Source: a virus. From it: DNA of 27,061 bases. Numbering within the stretch: position 1 is the stretch's first letter; each line of letters starts with the position of its first letter. The notes under the pieces are model-generated. The model was not told where the DNA came from, did no database searches, and was given only the letters and a program-made list of their open reading frames with translations. Of the stretch, positions 17,701 through 23,300 are shown in pieces. Location: positions 1 to 27,061 of the IMG/VR virus record IMGVR_UViG_3300029787_000263. The stretch is one strand, 5' to 3'. The translations under genes and the position numbers were made by a program.

Positions 17701-18685
17701 ATCTAGAAATTCTATTGAAACATTAGTATATCCATCAGCGAAAATTATAAAAGATGTATCAACAACTGATAATGCAATCTATGTGGATAATGCTCAATTC
17801 TTTAATTATGAGGAAAACGAATCATCTATTAATATACTTGATCAAGTATCTGGATTAATTCTTCCATCTGTAGATCCAGTTGGTGCTGGTATAACTGCGG
17901 TAATTGCTGCCAATGGTACAATTTCATCGCTTGTAATTAACAATGGTGGTAGTGGATATGTTGGATCATCTGCTACAATATCCATTGCATCTCCCGTAGG
18001 AGTAGGAACAACTGGTACTGCAACAGTTACTGTAAGTAATGGTGCTATAAATGGATTTACAATTACTAACGCTGGAGGTGGATATTCAGTATCAAATCCA
18101 CCAGCAGTGATTGCATCTTTCCCTAAATTCTCAAATGAAGTTGTTGCTTCAATTGAAACTATTGAAGGATTTTCTGGTATCGTAACTGGTATTACTACAA
18201 CCACTGTAGGAGTATCAACACTAGGATTGAAGTTCTTCTTGAATAAACCAGCATCTAACTGGGGAAATCTTTCTGCAGGTGATCCGATATATATCTATGA
18301 CACTACAATCGGTGCAGGTGTAACATCACTTGCCACTAGTGGTATTGATGGTAATGTTGTTGGAATAGGAATTTCCTTCTTCGATAATATATACCATATA
18401 CAATCTATAACCTCATCAGGAACTAATGCTGAAATAATTACAAACATTCATTCAAATGCTGGATCGAGTGTAAGTGGTATTTCATCTCTTGGTTCAGTTG
18501 AAATGGGTAAATTCTCATGGGGTAAATTATCTACCGTGACTAGATCATCAACACCTATATCAATAGGTGTAACTGGACTTACTGTTGGACTAGCAACAGC
18601 GTCTGGAATATCCACATTCCCAACCATCCAAAGACGTAATTATGGCATCAATAATGGCGGTGCGTTAAAAGCGGATCTTGGGTAG
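5750..18685 (+). CDS. Giant modular baseplate/virion protein in the gp7 position (4311 aa)
   Basis: This uninterrupted 4311-aa protein lies between gp6 and gp8, exactly where T4 has gp7 (1032 aa), the wedge-initiating subunit. The N-terminus (1-55) is helical with LPEFLLSENPKAVEFLKQYY. A beta module (about 65-155) interrupts it, and then comes SLYRSKGTEESFKILFGSLYG (about 201-221), a helical phage baseplate signature. The rest is beta-rich mosaic: at least twelve GGxGY-type repeats, several HxFxxGExxxY turns, a YHYH-like domain (about 1270-1390), recurrent [DE]E...RG and NGxxQxP modules, and a tandem repeat near 3357-3680. Glycine-rich G[IVF]GT turns recur throughout. There is no signal peptide or transmembrane segment. 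The late-promoter candidate upstream and the shared ribosome binding junction tie it to gp25 and gp6. I infer a wedge protein whose C-terminal mosaic forms extended peripheral structure, perhaps fibre- or receptor-facing. Direct homology to T4 gp7 is not obvious to me. Confidence 0.85.
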   Translation: MITTGIDARVQIQQILENQLPEFLLSENPKAVEFLKQYYISQEHRGGPTDLVDNLDQYLKLDNLTPEVIVGITSLSVGIGTTAALNSVNVSSTKGFPDKNGLFKINDEIFTYTGLTTNTFTGVTRGFSGITSYRADNSPNELVFSQSTPSTHAGDSTVINLSSHFLKEFYNKIKFTLTPGLEDTSFVSNLDVSNFIKESTSLYRSKGTEESFKILFGSLYGVDPKIVDLEDYLLKPSTAEFTRREVLVVERISGDPNKLVGQTVRKSTDVRTQGSVSEVEIFSRSFGRTGISTYYKLNLFVGYNDESLIEGTFTVPGKTKVIGNVSVGSSVITVDSTVGFGTTGTFICGVNTAVNYTEKTVNQFLNCDGITTQIYSTDNLRSDEFIFGYENGDISKKVEMRITGVINDFVPILNTNKSSIGEKISVRNLGESIPNPSVNKTYKEIFANSWIYNTSSTFEIDKINGTSFTLKSDTDKSSLKIGDNVEIILRKQYSISATGVIGDIDVSNTKQITVNNLTFVGITTQGFLETEIHDLRRVLNKATSTVTPIQYGNNVVTTDVQNVYNELDDNFYVASNSLPSYNINVGTSKTFISQAKGTQNNGTQLQQFNAATSKYQIISFPGPVPFLTGDEIVYTSGISTDPIQGLESGNTYNVKVLGNTNQIKIYKSLSFIVGDDFVEITEPLGLGANATHTFELATQANKNIGPEKVLKKFPIGQDVRSGDGVKTNPGSVGMLKNGVEILSYKSEDKIFFGSITNLNVLNTGFNYDVINPPTIDLTDPPVGIGTGTKALIQPVVSGEVTNIVVDPQEFDLIDVKSITITGGNGEGAVFQPFLTQRYREISFDARQSYLPGDGGVDIQHDQLEFIREHNLHNGQALVYDRNGNAELGIGTTGGGFGGSDTDSGRTLKDGSVYYPQVVGLSSIRLYETVSDFQAGINTVGFTTISTNGIHKFRMYEPQNTLNSVKVLNSGSGYTNRQLIVKPSNVSTIDNTITFENHGFKNGEKIIYSSTGSLVTGLSTTIQYQIIEIDDNTFRLADAGVGGTITTNYTRKEYVKITGIGTGSHTFKYPSIQLNVEVEYVGVSTGPTGINTTPVGILTVTPLIRGTIDQTYVYEGGAGYGSTVLNFERKPLVTIKNGKKAELKPIIANGKIITVQVQKGGEEYNAAPDLEVVGFGTAIGAKLRAVVENGEIVNVVVIKSGIGYATTNTSIKVTAPGSGVILEPDVRGLSVSRFDRFGDELLTESENATDQLRYSLVGYPANVRVALGDTGASHSPIIGWAYDGNPIYGSYGYTTSNDENSTIGIITSSYKSNAANIVDRPVGFSTGFFVEDYAFDASGDLDESNGRYCKTPDFPNGIYAYFASIGVNPSNNVVETTFPYFIGDVYRSNPIDENFSINQENFEFNSSDLIRNTFPYGLADNFADNDFIVESNELVEQTAEIESTTKGNVTSFSVVSPGIGYTVGEGVLFDNTDTEGNGLNGEIGRITGKSIIDINTTISTYQDVVFVWNSPNQISGYISTSHTLNQNDNVVVSGVSTYIKNLTNSHNIGVETARTVLYKDIPTNNTAGIVTDIFVSSIPNNVSVGSSIGIGTEKFLVLQKFDDRGVLRVKRGVTGSAHTTSTLVELIPSFFSLPVKSDYFDSKVNDKVYFNPVSSVGVSTNVGIGTTLSYTVGEVETIIDAQAQSIYLPNHPFKTSQEVTFTKLGPQNAITVSNTSGGAQFNIPLLGNTQTLYIINKSKDYIGLTTQRELASTSGGLLFVYNGSDNNEYLLESNFTQVTAKTQKITSKVAVSTSHGLLNNDVINLTVSPNQSGVTTVKYDASSNKLLINPISFTNSSVRTNDLNLSKHKFKTGEKVFYDGSAVGLSTGSYYVYRVDDDIIQLGKTRYDVVTFPPNVVAITTNTGGSGQELSKINPEIEVVKNNNITFDLSDSSLNDYNFKLFYDNEFNNEFISTGSTETFAVTGAGTTNLTLTYQNTNPVELFYSIEKSGFISTSDTDVSNRSKILYVDSEYDSSYSVFGVGTTTFNVSLSGEPESLSYTTSNIGIGTFKYSTSSKNTTGGVDHVKLNFGGYGYQTLPVFVSMASTTGSGGQVIPLSNNINQIKSVKILDPGFEYSSDKTLRPEASISPSITVRNSNQITKIDVLYGGRNYQSDPILVIVDPETKQVVNTGAIEPEITGNSITDVNIISLPNGLKPLTHSIFATSNSNGFSIQTVVGPSTTNITGVVTCALVTPTLGFSNSPPPFAVGDQIYVEGIQKFSSIGDGFNSEDTGFNFFTISKYTAQNAQTGLAEVEFDLTEFTSNTGIAVTDQKGFASIIKYDDYPRFEVTQNSSQFITGEEVVVLINGVYTSQGLSVAESDGENLKVYGIYRLSVNDTLKGVLSGTIATINTLVRNTGRFDVDYSLEKNNGWSNNIGKLSEDYQVLPDNDYYQNLSYSIKSPIGYEEFVNPVNRLVHTSGLKNFADTGITTSIGVGRTTNENISVIVRDLIDERRVDTINNFDLVLDTDSLANKSRFLKFKNIKLSDYINNKTNRTLQIDDISPLFSNSEVSTQGFSQLIVPEDFARFLVQLKNPNTNESQLTELLVYRDNNDTFTLEKGSLFTGSNELVSVTGDETVLKFTPADIFNDDFDIKVLKSSVISTIAGISTRSVGFVNLVSSNRVVGSGVTFEIIANSSSSLDSYFVTSEIKDQTTNERSVVELYVTHDDTNSYVTQYFADSGISSAFSSNFIGTFTSSLESGVISLNYENTSSNQVDVRSRIVGFGTTATGISTYHFTANNQTAGTERSLKYESKFFNITNSNSNTSYGHGVGIDTSIITGVKSMIRVSLGGTSAVHQTLLMFDGSDTHLLQYPFVSIGTTSGIGTFTTSSSGGKTFLKFNPESAFNGSSIEVRQYDEIIYTESDSFNIPSDLLYGQISESITLVGYNAINGNRINRTSFDLKYLGTSIFEKTFDPSDTSILNPATGTFTIPNHFFRTGEKLIYTPKSTLTGIGSTAMQHVSGTDLPEDVFAIRTNKDQFRLATSAANANAGTGVTFLSLGSGNVHELEMDLKNEKALMSIDGIIQSPIAFTPVSTTLTSNGAHISTSRTIFEVAGIATITSNDIVKVDDEYMKVVSVGIGTTALGPISGSGSANLLEVERGFVGSSATAHADTAVVRRYVGSYNIVNGQVHFVESPLGSSTTQLNQLNLPFARSTFNGRVYLRDDYTTNAIFDDISTEFTGIGQTFAITKEGVGIGSTSLLIGSSLLVVNGMFQKPTTVNNTGNNYSFAAVGTTESNIIFTGITSDDNSTIIDQIDVNQNQLPRGGKIVSLGFTGGLGVAPLVGSVVHPVIGAAKSISEIVGIPTSDVDISLGIATASYNNRTGLLEVTTVKSHKFRTTNEQVRLVGLEFTCSGSFSVSDADYDPYTGVLNLTIGQHNLQVGTNVGIATSSLVFQCSKDNYGSEHSYPRHGIDPIAGIGTPIIAATSQTITINVGIGTTAGDRYLHKYVSGGTVTFGTDHIGVTTTIFPDSTNDRPFSITGITSEKTFTADVGICTIPHTYVGQGTASPYYSDLTFGSGYRGSVAIGITDEVYNHKFVRAGINSITANTGATFTPTNAIYESHTGQLLLTIANHGLVAGTNTIGISTESLVFSCSRDNYKTDHGYPRTTDPAHNANLAIGATSINTLTVNVGPGGGSGTGANITATVGLGGTLAYAIGAGGTGYINPIVLVPQPAYENLSVTGISRLGVGATTDTGVGQLVNIEVGPSGIVTGIGSTLSTAISFNVMREGHSFKIGDKFKPVGLVTARGVTTMTDVEFTVLDTFSDRFTSWNFGQFDYIDNTSDLQNGVRTRFPLRYNGELLSFEIDPTDADSQLIDLDSLLLIFIDGVIQNPKEAYTFEGGTTFTFTNAPTPEDNIDIFFFRGTTGEDSTAVSVKETIKKGDVLQVSNLGITTAQTSRTVAGITTSDTLQTNVYVGLGIDENNYKPLNWTKQKTDKIINGEIVYKSRNSIETLVYPSAKIIKDVSTTDNAIYVDNAQFFNYEENESSINILDQVSGLILPSVDPVGAGITAVIAANGTISSLVINNGGSGYVGSSATISIASPVGVGTTGTATVTVSNGAINGFTITNAGGGYSVSNPPAVIASFPKFSNEVVASIETIEGFSGIVTGITTTTVGVSTLGLKFFLNKPASNWGNLSAGDPIYIYDTTIGAGVTSLATSGIDGNVVGIGISFFDNIYHIQSITSSGTNAEIITNIHSNAGSSVSGISSLGSVEMGKFSWGKLSTVTRSSTPISIGVTGLTVGLATASGISTFPTIQRRNYGINNGGALKADLG
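8034..9430 (+). repeat. GGxGY beta-module array, first cluster in the giant gene
   Basis: Related segments of the form [ST]GxGY followed by a short strand occur near 8034 (NTGFNYD), 8652 (NSGSGYT), 9092 (EGGAGYG), 9223 (KGGEEYNAAP) and 9344 (KSGIGYA). They are typically followed by a stretch ending in NG[EK]I[IV]x[VI]xV. The last three sit close together (43 and 40 codons apart). DNA identity is low, so this is an old protein-level repeat and not a recent duplication. Confidence 0.65.
9530..9905 (+). other. YHYH-like domain inside the giant protein
   Basis: The segment contains HSPIIGWAYDGNPIYG (starting at residue 1273), then LDESNGRY, then PNGIYAYFAS, then FPYFIG. This is the order of conserved blocks in the YHYH domain family as I know it. 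At the position of the signature tetrad the sequence is YAYF (residues 1358-1361, bases 9821-9832), so both histidines are absent. Function of the family is not established. Confidence 0.7.
11951..12235 (+). repeat. GGxGY beta-module array, second cluster in the giant gene
   Basis: Three spaced copies are seen: FGGYGYQTLP (about 11951), LDPGFEYSS (about 12076) and YGGRNYQSDP (about 12183). Each starts a short beta unit that ends in a strand such as ILVIVDP. An isolated copy, SPGIGYTVG, lies at about 10110. Confidence 0.6.
14910..15513 (+). repeat. NGxxQxP and [DE]E...RG modules in the giant gene
   Basis: The NGxxQxP module appears as SIDGIIQSP (about 14918), VVNGMFQKP (about 15487) and, further on, FIDGVIQNP (about 17336). 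The last is followed by AYTFEGGTTFTFTNAP. The second recurrent module, an acidic DE/TE hairpin then an RG turn, appears near 6065-6135 (NDEIFTYTG ... RGFSG), 10516-10590 (GTEKFLVLQ ... RGVTGS) and 15062-15180 (DDEYMKVVS ... RGFVGSS). Their reuse shows internal module duplication in the protein. Confidence 0.55.
15818..16786 (+). repeat. Tandem ~198-residue repeat in the giant protein
   Basis: Two clear copies share YxxxTGxLxLTIxxHxLxxGTN, then SLVFxCSxDNY, then HxYPR, then DP, ending in a TxNVG or TVNVG strand. The CS of copy 1 is at 16049 and of copy 2 at 16643, a spacing of 594 bases or 198 codons. A degenerate half copy precedes them (15818-15920; YNNRTGLLEV ... LEFTCS). Conserved Cys, Asp and His could form a metal or structural site. 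HKYVSGG- and HKFVRAG-type segments between the copies look related to each other. Confidence 0.7.
16838..18110 (+). repeat. GGxGY beta-modules near the giant protein C-terminus
   Basis: Copies occur as GAGGTGYINP (about 16838), NNGGSGYVGS (about 17941) and NAGGGYSVSNPP (about 18071). The last two are a close pair separated by a strand with GTATVTVSNGAING. They resemble the gp8 and DUF4815-protein copies most closely. Confidence 0.6.
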
Positions 18686-18693
18686 TATAAATA
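18686..18693 (+). promoter_or_regulatory. Perfect T4-type late promoter (TATAAATA) before gp8
   Basis: TATAAATA starts one base after the giant gene stop and ends 19 bases before the gp8 ATG. It matches the T4 late consensus exactly. It would let gp8 and the genes after it be made independently of the 13-kb giant gene. Confidence 0.75.
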
Positions 18694-18712
18694 TAGAAAA
18701 AAGCTGACAATA

Positions 18713-20305
18713 ATGGCTGCAATTGTAACAGATCAATTTAGAATATTAAACGCAAGTAACTTTGTAGAGTCCGTTGAGAACTCTTCAAATTCATATTATG
18801 TCTTTGCTAGTCTTCCTAATCCTGCTCCAGCAACAGTCGGATTTGGAAGAACTGGTTCAGATGTAGCAAATTATAATTCTAATGTCCCATCTCCAGTAGA
18901 TAGTATTAATAATACTAATCATGTTTCCGATACAATGTTATTCGGTAGAAGAATTGGTGATGCCAATGTAAGAAGATTGGTTAAAAAACGTACTTGGACA
19001 TCAGGTACCACTTATGAAATGTATCGTCATGATTATTCAATTAATACACAATCTCCTCTAACACAAGAGTCTAGACTTTATGATACAAACTACTATGTAA
19101 TGAATAAAGACTTTAATGTCTATATTTGTGTTGATAATGGATCATCAGGAATTAATACAAATGGTAATGCATCTAAAGACGAACCATTATTTACTGATGT
19201 AGAACCAAGTAAGGCAGGTGAAAGTGGTGATGGATATATTTGGAAGTACTTATTTTCTGTAGCACCAAACGACATTATTAAGTTTGATTCTACAGACTTT
19301 ATAGCAGTTCCTAATAATTGGTCATCTTCAACTAATGCACAAATAACTGCAGTTAGAGATAATGGAAATTCTTTAGTAAATAATAACCAAATTAAAAAAG
19401 TTTATATTGAAAATCAAGGATCTGGATATTCACCAAACATCAGTGGTTTGGAAGTTAATATATTAGGAGATGGTAGTGGTGGAAAAGTTGTTGTAGATAC
19501 AAACAATCTTGGTAAAATTACAAGTGCTACTGTATCTGCTGGTGGTAAAGGATATAGTTTTGGTATGGTTGACTTGGGAACCATAAATTCTGGTGTTTCA
19601 ACTGTTAATGCTGCTAAATTAGTTCCAATCATTCCACCATCAAATGGACATGGTTATGATCTTTATAAGGAACTTGGTGCAGATAAAGTTTTAGTATATG
19701 CTCGTTTTGACGATTCTACAAAAGATTTTCCAATTGATACAAAATTTGCTCAAATTGGAATAATTAAAAATCCAAATCAAGCAGGATCATCAACAACTAC
19801 ATTTACAGATGCTAAATTTTCATCTTTATCTGGCATTAAATTTAGTAGTGTAAGTGGAACATTACCTACTGCTGGAACTGTAATTAGACAAAGACAGGTA
19901 AGTAGTGGTGGAGATACTGCTAAAGGTTATGTTGCATCGTATGATTCTGAAACTATGGTTTTAAAGTATTTTCAAGATAGATCATTATTCTTTAATCAAG
20001 ATACTGACGACCAATCTGATTATGTTGGAGTATCTACAAGTGCAAAAATTGAACCGTTTTTATCTTCAGTCGATGCTGTAGAAACTTCTGAAGGTTTTTC
20101 TGGTACAATTGATACTACATTTACTGATAGTAAAGTTAATCCAACTGGTAATAAGGTTATCAGTCTAGATACAGAGTTTACATCAGGTCTCTCAATTCCA
20201 GAGATAAATAAAGGAACAGGTGATATAATTTATCTGGATAATCGACCACTTATCTCCCGAAACTCAAGGCAGAAGGAAGACATCAAAGTTATATTGGAAT
20301 TTTAA
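18713..20305 (+). CDS. gp8: gp8-like baseplate wedge subunit, enlarged
   Basis: The N-terminal part (1-205) carries T4 gp8 family features: FRILNASNFVESVENSSNSYYVF at the N-terminus, the DTMLFGRRIGDANVRRLVKKR block (about 73-93), TSGTTYEMYRHDY, YVMNKDFNVYICVDN, and GDGYIWKYLFSV (about 172-183). In T4, gp8 is a 334-aa wedge protein that dimerises and joins gp7 and gp10. This one has 530 aa. The extra length includes two GGxGY modules at about residues 235-285 (IENQGSGYSP and SAGGKGYSFG) that match those in the neighbouring giant protein. The rest of the C-terminal part (about 315-530) is beta-rich and ends in a region with RPLISRNSRQKEDIKVILEF. The gene sits 28 bases after the giant gene and behind a perfect late promoter. 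Confidence 0.9.
   Translation: MAAIVTDQFRILNASNFVESVENSSNSYYVFASLPNPAPATVGFGRTGSDVANYNSNVPSPVDSINNTNHVSDTMLFGRRIGDANVRRLVKKRTWTSGTTYEMYRHDYSINTQSPLTQESRLYDTNYYVMNKDFNVYICVDNGSSGINTNGNASKDEPLFTDVEPSKAGESGDGYIWKYLFSVAPNDIIKFDSTDFIAVPNNWSSSTNAQITAVRDNGNSLVNNNQIKKVYIENQGSGYSPNISGLEVNILGDGSGGKVVVDTNNLGKITSATVSAGGKGYSFGMVDLGTINSGVSTVNAAKLVPIIPPSNGHGYDLYKELGADKVLVYARFDDSTKDFPIDTKFAQIGIIKNPNQAGSSTTTFTDAKFSSLSGIKFSSVSGTLPTAGTVIRQRQVSSGGDTAKGYVASYDSETMVLKYFQDRSLFFNQDTDDQSDYVGVSTSAKIEPFLSSVDAVETSEGFSGTIDTTFTDSKVNPTGNKVISLDTEFTSGLSIPEINKGTGDIIYLDNRPLISRNSRQKEDIKVILEF
19405..19580 (+). repeat. GGxGY beta-module pair inserted in gp8
   Basis: Two copies, ENQGSGYSP (about 19411) and SAGGKGYSFG (about 19537), flank a glycine-rich strand pair (LGDGSGGKVVVD, then LGKITSATVS). 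The arrangement repeats the close pair at 17941-18071 of the giant gene. Confidence 0.65.
20203..20210 (+). promoter_or_regulatory. Candidate internal late promoter (GATAAATA) upstream of the DUF4815 gene
   Basis: GATAAATA lies inside gp8, 98 bases before the next ATG, and fits NATAAATA. The placement parallels CATAAATA at 5649-5656 inside gp6. It could be chance in an AT-rich coding region. Confidence 0.35.
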
Positions 20306-20308
20306 GAA

Positions 20309-23300
20309 ATGCCACAAAAAACTAATTTAAACATAAGTCCATATTACGATGACTTTGATAAGACTGATAATTTTTATAAAGTCTTATTTAAGCCAGGATT
20401 TCCAGTACAAGCAAGAGAATTAACATCATTACAATCAATATTACAGAATCAAGTTGAATCATTTGGTTCTCATATGTTCAAAGAGGGATCAATGGTGATT
20501 CCTGGTGGTATTGCATATGATTCAGAGTATTATTCAATTAAACTTAATTCAGAACATTTAGGTGTTCCTATCTCATTATATGTTGATAAATTAGTTGGAT
20601 TAAGATTAACAGGTCAAAATTCAGGTGTAAGTATCGTAATTGACAAATATTTGTTACCATCAGATTCTACAGAAGTATCAGATATTACATTCTTTATCAA
20701 ATATGTAAGTTCAGGTGCTAATAATGATGGTTCTTCTCTAGAAGATGGTGAAAGATTATTAACTGAAACTACATTTGCTTATGGTAATACGGTGTTTAAC
20801 GTGGGTGATAGTGTAGTAACTCTTATATCTGATAATGCTTCTTCAGTTGGTTCAGCAGCAGCAATATCAAACGGTGTTTACTTTATAAGGGGAACTTTTG
20901 TTGATGTATCTGCAGATAAAATAGTTTTAGATCCATATACAAATACACCATCATATAGAGTTGGTTTAAGTATTCAAGAAGAATTAGTAACTGCTAAAGA
21001 TGATGATGGTTTATATGATAATGCCAGAGGATTTACTAACTTTGCAGCACCAGGTTCTGATAGATTAAAAATAGCTCTCATTTTAACAAAGAAATCTATT
21101 AACGATACAAGTGATAAAACATTCGTAGAATTATTAAGATTAGATCAAGGAGAAGTTAAAGTATTAAATAATAAACCTCAATATAATTTAATTCGTGATT
21201 ACTTTGCAAAAAGAACTTTTGAAGAGTCTGGAGATTATACTGTAGAAGGTTTTGGAGTTCAAGTTGCTAATTCATTAAATGATGGTTTATCAAATGAGGG
21301 TGTATTTAAATCTGACCAAAAAACAGATCAAGGTATAGAACCAACTGAAGATTTAATGGCAGTTAAGGTATCTCCAGGTAAGGCATATGTTAGAGGATTT
21401 GATATTGATAAAGCAGGAACAACAATATTAGACGTAGAAAAACCAAGAGATAAGGGAAAAGTAGATTCTGCTTTAGTTCCTTTGGCATTAGGAAATAAAA
21501 TAAAGGTTAATAATGTACAGGGAACACCATTTATAGGTATTAACAATAATCATACCATTAGTTTATCTAATTCAAGATTGGGATCTGGTACTATTACAGG
21601 TGCTCCTGGTACTGTAATTGGAGAGGCAAGAGTATATTCATTTAGTTTAAGTGATGCTGCCTATAGTAATGATGCTACTTCATGGGATCTATACTTATTC
21701 GATGTACAGACATATACTCAAATAACAACTAATTTAGCACTTTCTAATACTGAATTACCTGCAACTTCATATGTTGAAGGTATTAGTAGTGGTGCTTTTG
21801 GATATGCTGTAAGTCAGGGTGGTGGAAATACATCTCATATGTTAGTCCAAACTTCTGGAACATTTATAAAAGGTGAACCAATTAGAATTAACGGATCTAT
21901 TGAAATTCCTAGATCCATTGAAGAAGTAAAAGTATTTGGAACTCAAGATATCAAATCAGTGTATCAAAATGCTGGTGGTTCTGGAGGAATCATTGATACA
22001 TCAACAGTTGACTTTGCTGCTGATACAGTCTTAAGTCGTGTAATACCAAAAGGATTTACCGTTGCAGATCAATTAGTAATTAACTCTGCTGGTATTACAA
22101 GTTGTGCTGGAAAGAATTTCTTGGGTATTAAGAGTGATACTATTATTCGCTATCAACGACCTAATTTTGGCGAGATATTTAACAGAGTTCGCCATGTATC
22201 TGCAGATGGATTAACAATGGATCTTGATGCAGTTGAAAATGTAACAGGAGTTTGTACTGGTGCAATACCTGCTACTGGACAAGAGACTGTAACTTTCTCA
22301 ATTGGTAGACCATCTATAACAAATGACGAAGATTCTGGTTTATTTGCTCCATTATCTAATGAAAATATATCTGACATTAATCTATCACAATCAACTCTAG
22401 TTGTATCAAAACAACTTACAGGAAAATCTACTGGTGCTGCTGGTACATTTTCATTGTACGTAAGTGATCTTACTGGAATTTCAAGTGCTTTTTATGAGAA
22501 TTTTGATGAGGATAGATATTCAATTCATTATTCAGATGGTGCAATAGAAGATCTTACATCTGACCAATTCACATTAAGTGCTGATGGAACAACTGTAAAT
22601 TTAACAGGATTAAGAACTGGTCAAAATAATGTAGTTATAAACAGCACTGTAAGAAAAAAAGATATTGTAAGTAAACAGAAAAACTTTGTAAGAAGTGATA
22701 AAATTACAATAGACAAAACAGTTTCTGCTGCTTCTACAGAGGCAGGTGGATTAACTGTGAATAGTTACTACGGTTTAAGAGTTGAAGATAAAGAAATATC
22801 ATTAAACGTTCCAGATGTTATTAATATTGTCGGTGTTTTTGAATCTGTAGATACCTCTGCACCTTCTTTTGATAAATTAACATTCATATCTGGATTAAGT
22901 TTAGATACAACATCGATTCTTGGAGAAAAAATTATTGGGTCTGTAAGTGGAGCAATCGCACAAATTACAAATAGAACTTCAGCAACTCAAGTTGAAATTG
23001 TATATCTAACTCAAACTAAATTTAATATTGGTGAAACAGTTACTTTTGAAGAGTCAAACATTACTACAAATTTACAGAATATAACTTATGGTGTCTATCA
23101 AGATATTTCAGATAGATTTACTTTAGATAAAGGTCATAAAGAACAATATCTAGATTATTCTAGAATTGTAAGAAGTGCTGGATTCCCTAAACCAACAAGA
23201 AAAGTTACTGTAGTTTTCAACCGTTATGATGTTCCATCAACTGATAATGGTGATATATTTACTGTTTCCTCTTATGATCTTGATAGATTTACAAAAGATA

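Noticed and set aside
8034-18110. CRISPR-like or satellite repeats in the giant gene
   Set aside because: Repeats are at protein level with diverged DNA and irregular spacing, and they stay in one reading frame.
9211-18204. Many minus-strand open frames of 60-120 codons inside the giant gene, the longest at 17842-18204
   Set aside because: They are mirror images of Gly/Val/Thr/Ile-rich coding sequence, in which antisense frames stay open by composition. Their translations are low-complexity (V, P, T, S) with no ribosome binding sites.
20306-20308. Intrinsic terminator between gp8 and the DUF4815 gene
   Set aside because: The genes are three bases apart with no hairpin or T-run.
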